A stretch of 59,677 nt of DNA from a virus, in IMG/VR virus record IMGVR_UViG_3300025009_000014, positions 1 to 59,677 of that record. The stretch is one strand, 5' to 3'. The notes beneath the pieces are model-generated. The model had not been told where the DNA came from. It saw nothing but the letters and a program-made list of their open reading frames with translations, and made no database searches. The position numbers and the translations under genes were made by a program. Positions 30,419 to 38,865 of the stretch are shown one piece after another. The number at the start of each line of letters is the position of its first letter. Position 1 is the stretch's first letter.

Positions 30419-30879
30419 ATTTTTACCAATTTTTTGATTTTCTTCATCATATCCCTTACGGCACGGTATGAAAAAATGATCTCTATCATTTCTTCCCTCG
30501 GAATCACTTCGTTGTAAGAAATAAAAGCGAGCATTACGTCATGAAAATTTTCCATGATGTTTTCAGGGCTGTCGTGTTCGAGAAGTTCGTTGATGATCCG
30601 TTCCGGAGTTAAGGCATTTGCACATGTCGTGCCGCTGTCATTTTTTGCTTGCATAATAAAATGATTAAAATTAAACAAAGAAGGGAGGTCTCTGCAAGCA
30701 AAATCCATGCGGTGCATAGAATTGACTCGGAACTTACATCCGTTAGCCTCCCCCTGTTTATTTGGTCGTCCTTTGTTTGTGGTAAATACACCATTGGATT
30801 CTACTTGCACCACAAACATACAGAATATTATGGAAACAGATACCAAAACAAGGATAATATTTTTAATTTTTTTATTCAT
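30406..30879 (-). CDS. Secreted/membrane small protein, paralogue A
   Basis: A 157-residue protein from ATG 30879 (MNKKIKNII). An N-terminal hydrophobic segment (about 7-26) acts as a signal or anchor. Its last 54 or so residues (from LLEHDSPENIMENFHDV) are almost identical to those of the gene at 57094, and the DNA there is 97.5% identical over 162 bases, while the N-terminal halves have diverged. It stands directly after the packaging-type ATPase gene. Function unknown. Confidence 0.7.
   Translation of the reverse strand: MNKKIKNIILVLVSVSIIFCMFVVQVESNGVFTTNKGRPNKQGEANGCKFRVNSMHRMDFACRDLPSLFNFNHFIMQAKNDSGTTCANALTPERIINELLEHDSPENIMENFHDVMLAFISYNEVIPREEMIEIIFSYRAVRDMMKKIKKLVKIREH
30427..30588. 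repeat. 162-bp duplicated segment, copy 1
   Basis: Matches 57103-57264 with four mismatches in 162 bases by my count. It encodes the conserved C-terminal module of the paralogous genes at 30406 and 57094. Recent duplication or gene conversion is the likely cause. Confidence 0.9.
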
Positions 30880-30896
30880 TATTATTTTATAAGCCT

Positions 30897-31736
30897 TTAT
30901 GAGAAATACATTTTTGCCTTTTCTATATAGAAATTTTGAAATACTTCTTCTTCCGATGCATAAATCAATTTTCCGTTCTGATCGCGCTGCATCTTTATGT
31001 TCCTGAACTGTGATTGGTTTTCCGAAAGATACAATGCACATGCTTTTTTGAACTGTTCCTGTGTGACGTTCAGTATCTTTCTTTCGCGCAGGTTCAGGTA
31101 ACAATAATACCGTATGTTTCCTTTCAGATACTCGTCTTTGACCACATGCTCGCATATCCTGAACATTTCATAATGGTCTTTATACTTATCGGTTGAGAAC
31201 GTGATCACGCTGTCGCCTGTTTTATGCAGCCTTACAACGGTCGTGTTTTTTAGGATTTTCGGGTGCGGATCCCCGATGTTCTGATAATGGATGATGATAT
31301 CCACCCCGCTGTGCCTTGCCCTTGTCAAACGCGAGTAGAATCCCTTCGGAACGGATGAAGTGATGTAGGCGTTGATATCTTCCAACAGGAATAATCCGTT
31401 GCGAAAGTTCATAAAGATATCCACGGCTGCACGTACCATATCTTCGTCCTCGTATTCCAAGCCGTTCTTATATCTGGCCAATATCCTGTAAATAGCGGGT
31501 TTTTTTATGTTGCGGATGTATTTTACCCTCTCCGCTTCGTTCTCTTCATCCACGTCGTAGGCTATGGCCTTATACGGTCCGAAATCTCCCGTTCCGTTGA
31601 ACTCGTTGTTCACATCAAGGATCAGCACCGGGCGTTTTTGCATCTCGACATACTTCTCTATCACGTTTTTTAACGTGAAATAGGTCTTTCCCACTCCTGT
31701 CATTCCGAATACGAGACTGATAAACGGGTCTCTCAT
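30897..31736 (-). CDS. FtsK/HerA/A32-type genome-packaging ATPase
   Basis: A 279-residue soluble ATPase. Walker A is GMTGVGKT (11-18); Walker B is LFLLED (115-120); RHSGVDIIIHYQ (141-152) matches the conserved region before the sensor in packaging ATPases of the PRD1-adenovirus type and in HerA. KTYFTLKNVI and LILDVNNEF (39-46) also fit. It lacks the membrane spans of Zot, VirD4 and FtsK and the nuclease domain of terminases. I infer that it pumps DNA into a preformed capsid. It overlaps the Cys-rich gene upstream by 4 bases. Confidence 0.8.
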   Translation of the reverse strand: MRDPFISLVFGMTGVGKTYFTLKNVIEKYVEMQKRPVLILDVNNEFNGTGDFGPYKAIAYDVDEENEAERVKYIRNIKKPAIYRILARYKNGLEYEDEDMVRAAVDIFMNFRNGLFLLEDINAYITSSVPKGFYSRLTRARHSGVDIIIHYQNIGDPHPKILKNTTVVRLHKTGDSVITFSTDKYKDHYEMFRICEHVVKDEYLKGNIRYYCYLNLRERKILNVTQEQFKKACALYLSENQSQFRNIKMQRDQNGKLIYASEEEVFQNFYIEKAKMYFS

Positions 31737-32101
31737 TTTTGATGCTCTTTACATTTATAAATATCGGGAAGTTTTTGATCGTTTAAATTCAAAACTTTCC
31801 CGCAAACGGTACATTTTTTAATCATATGATAAACATGATATTCTATGTGCGCCTTGCATAACCATGAAAAACTGTTTATCGCATAACAAAACCTGATCAT
31901 TCTTTTGGTTAATTTTTTCCCGCATACCGCGCATTTTTTGTCTTCTTCCTCCTTTAGTTTCAAGGTTTCTTTTATATAATCCCTTTGAAATTTGTATCGG
32001 TATTTAGAATGCTTGTGGCAACAGATATTGAAGGAACGTGAAGCATCAGCATCCCACTTTTCGTCGTTCGTCAATTCCTTGCCGCAAATCTGACAGTTCA
32101 T
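31733..32101 (-). CDS. Multi-zinc-ribbon protein
   Basis: A 122-residue protein with three CxxCGK knuckles (CQICGKEL, CAVCGKKL, CTVCGKVL) each followed by C/H positions, so about three small zinc sites. Its stop overlaps the packaging ATPase start. A DNA-binding partner for packaging or a regulator is possible; nothing proves either. Confidence 0.65.
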   Translation of the reverse strand: MNCQICGKELTNDEKWDADASRSFNICCHKHSKYRYKFQRDYIKETLKLKEEEDKKCAVCGKKLTKRMIRFCYAINSFSWLCKAHIEYHVYHMIKKCTVCGKVLNLNDQKLPDIYKCKEHQK

Positions 32102-32580
32102 TTTTTTCTGGCTTTGTAGTTTTCAATCATTTGTATCTCGCTTTTAAGCATCAGATAGTAAGTGATCATCTGTGCATCGTTCAGTTTTTTGAAATCAAAT
32201 TGCAGCATGTCTTTTAAATGGGTTCTTATCTGTTTTGGCAACCTGAAATCTCCCTTATAACGGTCTGCTTTTTGGTAGGTTGCCCAGAACGTTTCTTTCA
32301 CTTCCTTCTTTTCAAGTTCGTTGTCCCTGGTTTCCACTTCCAAACGTGCCTTGTACTCATCCAAAAGCCGTTGTTTGGATTCTATCTCTACCTCCGTTTC
32401 TGCTATCAGGACCTTTACTGCCGCCAATTCCTGCAGACCATCTTTCGTCCGGTCGTTTTTGAGCAAAAGTTCTCCATGTTCTATGCTTAACGATCTTTCA
32501 TAATCTTTCATCCCGGAAAGATGCATTTCCAAATTGGCGTACAGGTGCGAAAAATCTACTTTTTTTGGGTGTCGTACCAT
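32098..32580 (-). CDS. Coiled-coil hypothetical protein
   Basis: A 160-residue charged protein; residues about 20-105 are a coiled coil, followed by a folded end with KADRYKGDFRLPKQI. It overlaps the zinc-ribbon gene by 4 bases. No family recognised. Confidence 0.6.
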   Translation of the reverse strand: MVRHPKKVDFSHLYANLEMHLSGMKDYERSLSIEHGELLLKNDRTKDGLQELAAVKVLIAETEVEIESKQRLLDEYKARLEVETRDNELEKKEVKETFWATYQKADRYKGDFRLPKQIRTHLKDMLQFDFKKLNDAQMITYYLMLKSEIQMIENYKARKK

Positions 32581-32596
32581 CTTTTATATATTTGTT

Positions 32597-32788
32597 TTAT
32601 AATTTAATTACATCTTTTTTTTTATAATCAACAAACTTCATTTTGTGTTTTATATTTAATCTTAAAAAACCAAATGATATAATTGTTTCTAAATGTTGCC
32701 AAATTTCTTCTTCCGGATTCGAAAAACAGTTTCCTAAAACTCTCCATTTAGCGAAATGCCATACGTTTGAAAATTTAATGTGTATCAT
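32597..32788 (-). CDS. Small hypothetical protein, 63 residues
   Basis: A basic protein with aromatic residues (NVWHFAKWRVLGNCF). No domain or span recognised. It lies 16 bases before the coiled-coil gene and 11 after the glycosyltransferase. Confidence 0.45.
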   Translation of the reverse strand: MIHIKFSNVWHFAKWRVLGNCFSNPEEEIWQHLETIISFGFLRLNIKHKMKFVDYKKKDVIKL

Positions 32789-32799
32789 ACTTTTATAAT

Positions 32800-33507
32800 T
32801 TATTTATATTTTAAATCAAAATTCAATCCCCAATCCGAATTATGGTGGCATACGATCATCGATGTGTCGATATAATTCATGATTTTTAGCTTATACAGCA
32901 AATCCTCATAAAAATAGGTATCGGAATGCCCCTTGCGGTTTAAATCGTAGCGGAACGGCAACTGCTCGATAATGGAACGGTGAATAAGGCTGCATCCGAT
33001 CCCGTTGGCTGCCGATTGTAACAGTTTTCCGTTATAATCCTGAAATGCTTTTTGCAAACTCGGCACAAAGCTCTTGATCGTCATGTTGTCAACCGTGAAC
33101 TGCTCGTAATACAGATAGGATTCTTCGGCTAACCAAATGAAGTACGGCACCGATACGATCTCTTTTTTATCCGACAACAGTTTTTCGATCACGTTTCTTG
33201 GCGGAAAAATATCAACCTCCAATGAAAACAGATAATCGTAATCATTCTCCAAAAACTTTTTGCGTATCAGATTTTGGCTTTCCGTTATATACACACGGCT
33301 GTCCTTACCGGAAGGGTTCACATACGCTACATCGATTCCCAAATCCTTTAATTCCTGATGGTATTTATCGTCAATCGAATTATCCACTATGAAAATATCA
33401 TAGTTTTTATACGTCAGGTTTTTGGCATACAGATACCACGTAAGGAATATGTATTCCTTATGGATGCTCGTGGGTGCGGCAAGCAGTATTTTAGGATTTC
33501 GGAGCAT
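32800..33507 (-). CDS. GT-A-fold glycosyltransferase
   Basis: A 235-residue protein. KILLAAPTSIHKEYI at the start, YDIFIVDNSIDD in the nucleotide-sugar region, SLEVDIFPP (acid motif near 95-100) and ANGIGCSLIHRSI suggest a family-2-like glycosyltransferase. It is the last gene of the glycan island and overlaps the small membrane gene by 17 bases. The sugar is not predictable. Confidence 0.75.
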   Translation of the reverse strand: MLRNPKILLAAPTSIHKEYIFLTWYLYAKNLTYKNYDIFIVDNSIDDKYHQELKDLGIDVAYVNPSGKDSRVYITESQNLIRKKFLENDYDYLFSLEVDIFPPRNVIEKLLSDKKEIVSVPYFIWLAEESYLYYEQFTVDNMTIKSFVPSLQKAFQDYNGKLLQSAANGIGCSLIHRSIIEQLPFRYDLNRKGHSDTYFYEDLLYKLKIMNYIDTSMIVCHHNSDWGLNFDLKYK

Positions 33508-33742
33508 CTTTTTTTGTTTCCGGTTCGGGTTTTTTGTCTTCTTCCTGTTTTTCCGCTTCTGCTTTTTTCAGACGGTCTTCCACCGATTGTAACAATTGTG
33601 CCGCAGTTTCTATATTCTGGTTATCCTGCAACAAACGTTTTATGGTTTGCTTTTTCTTTCTGTTTTGAATCAGCAATGTTACCAATATGGCTGTAAATAA
33701 TAAGCCTCCACCTAAATAAATAATAATCTGTTTTTTTGTCAT
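33491..33742 (-). CDS. Small membrane-anchored charged protein
   Basis: An 83-residue protein: one span near 6-24 (IIIYLGGGLLFTAILVTLL), then a coiled coil and a K/E/P-rich tail. It resembles the virion-type membrane proteins more than a glycan enzyme, yet it sits within the island. Confidence 0.6.
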   Translation of the reverse strand: MTKKQIIIYLGGGLLFTAILVTLLIQNRKKKQTIKRLLQDNQNIETAAQLLQSVEDRLKKAEAEKQEEDKKPEPETKKDAPKS

Positions 33743-33754
33743 ATCTTTTTTTTA

Positions 33755-34378
33755 TTAACTTTTCAAATAAAATGCATCGCTCCATCCCTGGTTGTTATGG
33801 TTCGGTCCCGTGGCGATCCTTTCAAATCCGTAATCTTTAAGATAGGCATCCAACTGTTCGATCAAAACGCAACCCTCGTACATCTCGATAAAATTGACCT
33901 CCGTATAAATACAGTCGATGTATGTCAAAAGATTTCCCGCCCCTATCAAGGCATTGAGTTCGTTACCCTGCAAATCCATAACGAGACAGTTGTATTTACT
34001 TCTGTCAAACACCAAATTCTCTATCAATTCCACTTTTACGGTTTCTTTCTTTGAAAACAGTATCGTAGGATATTTGACCAGATGTTCTTTGGCAGTCAAC
34101 AAAGAACTGCTTTGTCCCTGGTTGGTTTCGTCGCATTGCATTTCAAATTCACCCTCTACATCGGAGACGGCTACATTGTATAAAATAGCATGTTCCAATC
34201 CCTTCACCCGTTCCTGTAAAACCGCAAATGCATGTTTCAATGGTTCTATCAATACAAACTGATTAAAACCGCAAGCGATGAATGTTTCCTTTTCCTGAAA
34301 ATAATGCGCACCCAACTGTATTATCCCTTTCGGGTTTATCTTATGTGTCTGTATGAGTTGTTTGAAATCTAACATCAT
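33755..34378 (-). CDS. FkbM-family methyltransferase
   Basis: A 207-residue protein. GIIQLGAHYFQE is the SAM-binding start, IEPL the acidic loop, VMDLQGNELNALIG the family's DVQGAE-type motif, and NNQGWSDAFYL the usual end. FkbM enzymes methylate sugars or polyketides; here a glycan hydroxyl is most likely. It overlaps the next gene by 4 bases. Confidence 0.85.
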   Translation of the reverse strand: MMLDFKQLIQTHKINPKGIIQLGAHYFQEKETFIACGFNQFVLIEPLKHAFAVLQERVKGLEHAILYNVAVSDVEGEFEMQCDETNQGQSSSLLTAKEHLVKYPTILFSKKETVKVELIENLVFDRSKYNCLVMDLQGNELNALIGAGNLLTYIDCIYTEVNFIEMYEGCVLIEQLDAYLKDYGFERIATGPNHNNQGWSDAFYLKS

Positions 34379-35049
34379 GATAATTCTATTTTATGTGATT
34401 TGAACTGTTTATGTATCATGTACCCGTCGAAAAACTTATATTTCAACGAATGCATGGATGCATATAGGTTTACCGCCCGTTCATGTATATGCGGATGGTT
34501 TTTGATCGAAAGTATTTTCGGCACGTATTGTTTGTACCAAACGACGAACATATCCAGAAATACTATGGGAAGGATGCAGTTTGTCGTCGCGTTCCAAAAT
34601 TCATACCCGTTTTTTGCAGACTCCAAAAGCCCTTTAGGCATAAGTTCGCAAAATTCGGGTATGCTGTCGAGATAAAGAGGTGACTTTACGGGGTATCGAA
34701 AAAATCCACCGAATGTCCTGTAATCCATCTCTTTTTCCAATTCAAAAAGATCGCGGTGTATCACTACATCGTATTCAAACAAACCTATGTATTTTGCCCT
34801 TGCCTTACAGTTGGACAACAATGCATACCAAGCGGTATAGGTCAATAATGTGGGGTACTTTTCGATATTGTTCTTAAACAGGTTCGGCACTATCGTACCT
34901 TTCGGCATATAATCGGGTACTTCTGAATGATCACCCACCAGAACGTATTTGTATTTGTCAAAATTACCGTTGATGTTACGGTTGTTATTCACAAACCACT
35001 CGTAACTTGCCCTGTCGTGACATATGATGTATATTTCAAGATTATCCAT
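34375..35049 (-). CDS. Putative glycosyltransferase (DUF4422-like)
   Basis: A 224-residue protein. LEIYIICHDRASYEWF at the start, YIGLFEYDVVIHRDLFELE with an acid motif (near 97-103), and a region of aromatic residues suggest a GT-A-type transferase. The similarity is weaker than for its neighbours, and the context of the island carries much weight. Confidence 0.55.
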   Translation of the reverse strand: MDNLEIYIICHDRASYEWFVNNNRNINGNFDKYKYVLVGDHSEVPDYMPKGTIVPNLFKNNIEKYPTLLTYTAWYALLSNCKARAKYIGLFEYDVVIHRDLFELEKEMDYRTFGGFFRYPVKSPLYLDSIPEFCELMPKGLLESAKNGYEFWNATTNCILPIVFLDMFVVWYKQYVPKILSIKNHPHIHERAVNLYASMHSLKYKFFDGYMIHKQFKSHKIELS

Positions 35050-35060
35050 TTATTGTTACT

Positions 35061-35399
35061 TTAAAGTTCATACTCATAACAAAGCGCATCAAACATTAAT
35101 TGAGAAAATGGTTTTTTAAATGAATGCAAAACCTTTTGCCCCATCCACATTAAACAACTTATCGGCTCACCATACCATTCTTCTTCACAATTCAAGAAAG
35201 TTATTTCAATTGGTTTATAAAAGTCATATATTTTATCCCAATCTAATCTTATCTCAAATCTATAAATGCCTTTTACAAAAGAATAAAACCTCGTTTCATC
35301 ATGTTTTTTCTCCCAACCCCTATCGTTTTTAAACCCTTTTTCTTCTAATTGCTTAATAAGTTCATCACAAAAACTATATATGTTATCGGTTTTATCCAT
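35061..35399 (-). CDS. Hypothetical protein in the glycan island
   Basis: A 112-residue acidic/aromatic soluble protein (FYSFVKGIYRFEIRLDWDKI). AT-rich relative to the neighbouring transferases. No domain recognised; it may be an insert. Overlaps the next gene by 8 bases. Confidence 0.5.
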   Translation of the reverse strand: MDKTDNIYSFCDELIKQLEEKGFKNDRGWEKKHDETRFYSFVKGIYRFEIRLDWDKIYDFYKPIEITFLNCEEEWYGEPISCLMWMGQKVLHSFKKPFSQLMFDALCYEYEL

Positions 35400-36099
35400 T
35401 TATGTTTTTTACTTTATTCAACCAAAAATTGATGAGTTTCATATTGATATCGGTATTGGCAAGAAAACAACTGCCTTCATGCACCCTGTGAAAATACTGC
35501 ATGTCATTTACAACGAATATCGATTTGCCGTCTTTTATCCAATTGTAGGCAAAGAATATCCCGTCGGCTCCTTTTATGTTTTTGTCGTAAACATAGGATT
35601 CCATATAACTTTCCACGTTGACAAAGTAGTTGTTGGTATTGAGCAGTGTCATAAAAATAGGATCGCTGCAAAATGTTTTGGCCGTTTCTTTACGGATTAC
35701 TTTACCTCCGAAGTGTCTGTAATTAAAATTCGGGTATGCAAAATCGGGATGATAGATTGTGTTTTCATACCAAACTGCGTATTCATAAAGTTTATCAATA
35801 AAATCCGTTGTTACGACATTGTCGTTATCCAATATGATTGCCCACTCGTTTTTGGCGAATGAAAGACATGCCTTTTTGTTGTGTTGGTTTCCAAAATTGT
35901 CGCAATTACGCAATACCCTTACTTTAGGACTGCTTTCTGTAAATTTCAACAACTTTTGAAAATCATCCGGCTTGCTCCTGTCGTCGCAAAGCACTATATC
36001 GTCGATCCTGTTATCAATCAATAACGGGGCCAGTGTTTCTTTTATCAGGTCCGACCTGTTGTAATAGGGTATCACAACCGATATTTTACGTCCGTTCAT
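35392..36099 (-). CDS. Family-2 glycosyltransferase
   Basis: A 235-residue protein with the GT2 start ISVVIPYYNRSDLIKETL, DIVLCDDRSKP and the acid motif WAIILDNDNVV. Soluble and single-domain, so it adds one sugar rather than polymerising. It ends 8 bases inside the small unknown gene. Confidence 0.85.
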   Translation of the reverse strand: MNGRKISVVIPYYNRSDLIKETLAPLLIDNRIDDIVLCDDRSKPDDFQKLLKFTESSPKVRVLRNCDNFGNQHNKKACLSFAKNEWAIILDNDNVVTTDFIDKLYEYAVWYENTIYHPDFAYPNFNYRHFGGKVIRKETAKTFCSDPIFMTLLNTNNYFVNVESYMESYVYDKNIKGADGIFFAYNWIKDGKSIFVVNDMQYFHRVHEGSCFLANTDINMKLINFWLNKVKNING

Positions 36100-37202
36100 A
36101 CCGTCAGTGTTTTAATGATGTTGTGGAAACAACTTGAATAAACGAAGTAATTTTCGTACACACAGTTCAATTTTCTTTGCAAATCCTCGATGTTTGCATC
36201 GGCCAAAATCGAAGGGATGTCCTTTATACGGTTCGGTTTTATTTTGATCCCGTAGTCAAACGGCAGGTTGAACGGTTCCCAAAATTTGTCGGATATGTAA
36301 ACCGGGATGCACCCGTAATGCATGGCCTCGTACATCCTGAACGATGTTATGCCGTAGCCCCTCGGTGACAAAACGAATACGGACCGTTTCAAAATGTCGT
36401 AATAGTCTTTGATGTTCATCCCGTCAAAGGTGACATATCCGTTTTTCAATGTCTTGACAAGTTCTGTCCTTATCTTGTGCGTTTCTGCACCGTGGAACGA
36501 ATACAGTATGTCCTTTTTGATCGGGATTTCGGAAGGTGTGTTGTTTAACGGGGATGAAACCAAAGGAATCGGGTAGTATCCTTTTTTGTTGCAACCCATC
36601 GAATAAACCAACAAATCAAGTCCGCGCACGTTGTTCAATATCCCGTCGTCGTACTGTATGACCGTGAAATATTTTTTGCTTCTGTCAAGCCCGTCAAGTT
36701 CTTCTTGAAGTTTTTCGAGCGCATACGTATCTGCCCCGTATTTGTTGTTGACATAGTAGGCGGTCCAATGGATCGGAAGATATCTTCGGAATGTTTGCGG
36801 TTTCAGTTCGTCGAATTTCTTTTCAAAATACCTTTCGAACGGCAAATTGTTTCCCGACGGATATTCAAGCATCTGGACGGGTTTGAATGCTTTCGAGACT
36901 TCGCATTTGTTTAAGGGGATTTCCTTTTGCGGTACTTCTTTGTATTTATCTCCCTTCAATGTCAGATGATCGCTCCACCCTTGATTCTTGGCTTCTATCT
37001 CTTTCACTACATCTTTGCCTATCACTTCCCCGCTTTCATCCAAAAAACGTGCCTCACGGCCTTCTTTCTTGCCTGTTACGGTATAATGATGGAGCCCGTC
37101 TTTAAACCACTTCTTGTTAGCCACGGCATCCCTTACGTCGGGATAAAGCCCGTAATAATATTCGTTGTCGAATTTTCCTTCTTCCATATCCATTTTTACC
37201 AA
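36096..37202 (-). CDS. Exostosin-like (GT47-type) glycosyltransferase
   Basis: A 368-residue protein. The C-terminal SPRGYGITSFRMYEAMHYGC followed by IPVYISDKFWEPF is the exostosin donor-binding signature. An N-terminal module (about 10-60: YYGLYPDVRDAVAN, HYTVTGKKEGREA) resembles the short repeats attached to many bacterial glycosyltransferases. Exostosin-like enzymes are unusual in bacterial phages. It overlaps both neighbours. Confidence 0.75.
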   Translation of the reverse strand: MVKMDMEEGKFDNEYYYGLYPDVRDAVANKKWFKDGLHHYTVTGKKEGREARFLDESGEVIGKDVVKEIEAKNQGWSDHLTLKGDKYKEVPQKEIPLNKCEVSKAFKPVQMLEYPSGNNLPFERYFEKKFDELKPQTFRRYLPIHWTAYYVNNKYGADTYALEKLQEELDGLDRSKKYFTVIQYDDGILNNVRGLDLLVYSMGCNKKGYYPIPLVSSPLNNTPSEIPIKKDILYSFHGAETHKIRTELVKTLKNGYVTFDGMNIKDYYDILKRSVFVLSPRGYGITSFRMYEAMHYGCIPVYISDKFWEPFNLPFDYGIKIKPNRIKDIPSILADANIEDLQRKLNCVYENYFVYSSCFHNIIKTLTV

Positions 37203-37759
37203 TTTTTGATTAAATAAACCAGATGCAACGGGCAGATAACAAGCCGTGCATGATGTTCGGCAACAAACTCGTTGATCGCGACGGTCAATTCGGGAAAGTA
37301 CGGATGGTTGTAATCGTGCATGGAGATAACCCCGCCTTCGCGTATTATTTGGCTGTAATTCTCCATATCCCGTTTCAGTTGTTCGTAGGTATGCAATCCG
37401 TCGATGAACACGAAATCAAACATCTGTTCTTTCAGCACCTCGAATGCCTGATCGCTTGTCATGCGCATATGCGTGTAATTGCCTTTGAGCCTTTCCATGA
37501 CTTTCTCATAAAGCATTTGCCAATCGCTTTGAGAATCCATTAACGGCATACCGGGTTGGTACATTTCATAGGTATCTATACCGATAAGTTCTGCACCCGT
37601 TTCAAGTATTTTCTTTGCATGTCCCCCGCAAAATACCCCTATCTCGATTCCCCTCTTGTAATTGTTGGTACGGATCAGGTTCGGGATGGATGAATAATAC
37701 GGGTTGTAGTTCTTATCCGTGTCCGCTATGATGTAATCTATTTTTTCCTCTTGTGTCAT
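37196..37759 (-). CDS. Class I SAM-dependent methyltransferase
   Basis: A 187-residue protein. RGIEIGVFCGGHAKKIL is motif I, ELIGIDTYEM motif II, FDFVFIDGLHTYEQLKRD matches the Methyltransf_24 type, and GGVISMHDY follows. Sugar methylation is likely by context. Overlaps the exostosin-like gene by 7 bases. Confidence 0.82.
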   Translation of the reverse strand: MTQEEKIDYIIADTDKNYNPYYSSIPNLIRTNNYKRGIEIGVFCGGHAKKILETGAELIGIDTYEMYQPGMPLMDSQSDWQMLYEKVMERLKGNYTHMRMTSDQAFEVLKEQMFDFVFIDGLHTYEQLKRDMENYSQIIREGGVISMHDYNHPYFPELTVAINEFVAEHHARLVICPLHLVYLIKNW

Positions 37760-37783
37760 GATTATTTTTTAATGTTTTTCATT

Positions 37784-38479
37784 TTAAATACCTATCCATT
37801 CATTTGGACAAATTTCATAACCCGTCCGTCCGCTTGTTTTACTGAACCAATGCAGCGGAAAAAATATGGTCCGCTTTCTCATGCTTAAATAGGCACCCCA
37901 AAATGAGAACGTGGAATTGCTCATCACGACGGCATCACAATTTGCCATGAAAAATATATCGTCGATCGGGTTGGTATGTTCCCTGAAATGTATGTTCCGG
38001 ATATGTCCGAAATTGTCTTTGCACCACTTGATATCATCGGAGCAAAAAACAACTCGTTTATTCTCATGAACCAGGCGTTTTAATGCAGTCATGTAATATT
38101 CGACGGGTTGTACGGGAAAGTTTTCGGTATCGTTCAAAAAATCCCCCCTCCTTACATGACAGGCTATGGTATTCGGATGCCAATCCACGGGTACCTTAAA
38201 GATATCTTTGATCAGTTGTTCCTTGATATCGTCAAAATACTCATGTCTTTGAAAAAAACCGACTATGGAAAGGTTTACCCGTTTAGGGATGTCGAATACG
38301 GAATTGTTGCCTTGCGGCTGAACAAACGTGTTTTCTATTTTTTGGGACCGTTCGGGAAGTTCGAAATACGGCTGCCATGCAAATTCCGGTTTGTCGTTGA
38401 ACTTTTTGGCCAAAGCATAAACCACCGCTATCTGAAACATATTGTTTCCCAACCTGCCCATCCATTCACATGTGATCAT
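37784..38479 (-). CDS. Alpha-1,2-fucosyltransferase-like protein (GT11)
   Basis: A 231-residue protein with all the family marks: WMGRLGNNMFQIAVVYALAK at the start, CHVRRGDF (the HxRRGD donor motif), VFCSDDIKWCK, and SNSTFSFWGAYLS. GT11 enzymes add fucose in alpha-1,2 linkage in bacterial and animal glycans. It is slightly shorter than typical (about 270-300). First gene of the island in transcription order. Confidence 0.9.
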   Translation of the reverse strand: MITCEWMGRLGNNMFQIAVVYALAKKFNDKPEFAWQPYFELPERSQKIENTFVQPQGNNSVFDIPKRVNLSIVGFFQRHEYFDDIKEQLIKDIFKVPVDWHPNTIACHVRRGDFLNDTENFPVQPVEYYMTALKRLVHENKRVVFCSDDIKWCKDNFGHIRNIHFREHTNPIDDIFFMANCDAVVMSNSTFSFWGAYLSMRKRTIFFPLHWFSKTSGRTGYEICPNEWIGI

Positions 38480-38485
38480 AGTAGT

Positions 38486-38713
38486 CTAATAAATTATACC
38501 CGTGGCGTACAACAGGATTAACCAAAAAAATACATTCGTCACAAACATCATTATAGATACCATAATCGATGCAATAATAGCTTGTAATGTACTTTTTTTG
38601 AATTCTTTCCATTTATAAATAGTGGCAATAATAGAAACCACAAATCCAAAATATAAATTCAATAATATTAAAGCTATTGCTTTGATAATTATATAAATAA
38701 CATTTTTTTTCAT
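38486..38713 (-). CDS. Small membrane protein with two spans
   Basis: A 75-residue protein, hydrophobic almost throughout, with spans near 4-32 and 44-72 and a short charged loop (YKWKEFKKST). Its ATG overlaps the stop of the upstream 48-residue gene (ATGA). Confidence 0.6.
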   Translation of the reverse strand: MKKNVIYIIIKAIALILLNLYFGFVVSIIATIYKWKEFKKSTLQAIIASIMVSIMMFVTNVFFWLILLYATGIIY

Positions 38714-38856
38714 AATTTATCTGTATTTGTTTTGTTGATTTTTTCTATTACTTTATCCGCAACCGAATTGACAACAGATTCGTAAATAACCGATAATATT
38801 TTAACCGGAACGGTTATCAATAACACGCTGAATACAATATGTATGATTGCAGACAT
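38710..38856 (-). CDS. 48-residue membrane protein
   Basis: ATG 38856 to TGA 38710, coupled to the next gene. One span near residues 3-25 (IIHIVFSVLLITVPVKILSV), then a charged tail. Real by its coupling and shape; function unknown. Confidence 0.5.
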   Translation of the reverse strand: MSAIIHIVFSVLLITVPVKILSVIYESVVNSVADKVIEKINKTNTDKL

Positions 38857-38865
38857 TTTTTTCTG

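Noticed and set aside
30897-31736. Zot-like ATPase of a filamentous phage or VirD4/TraG coupling protein
   Set aside because: No membrane span is present, the element is too large for a filamentous phage, and no relaxase or mating-pair genes are seen.
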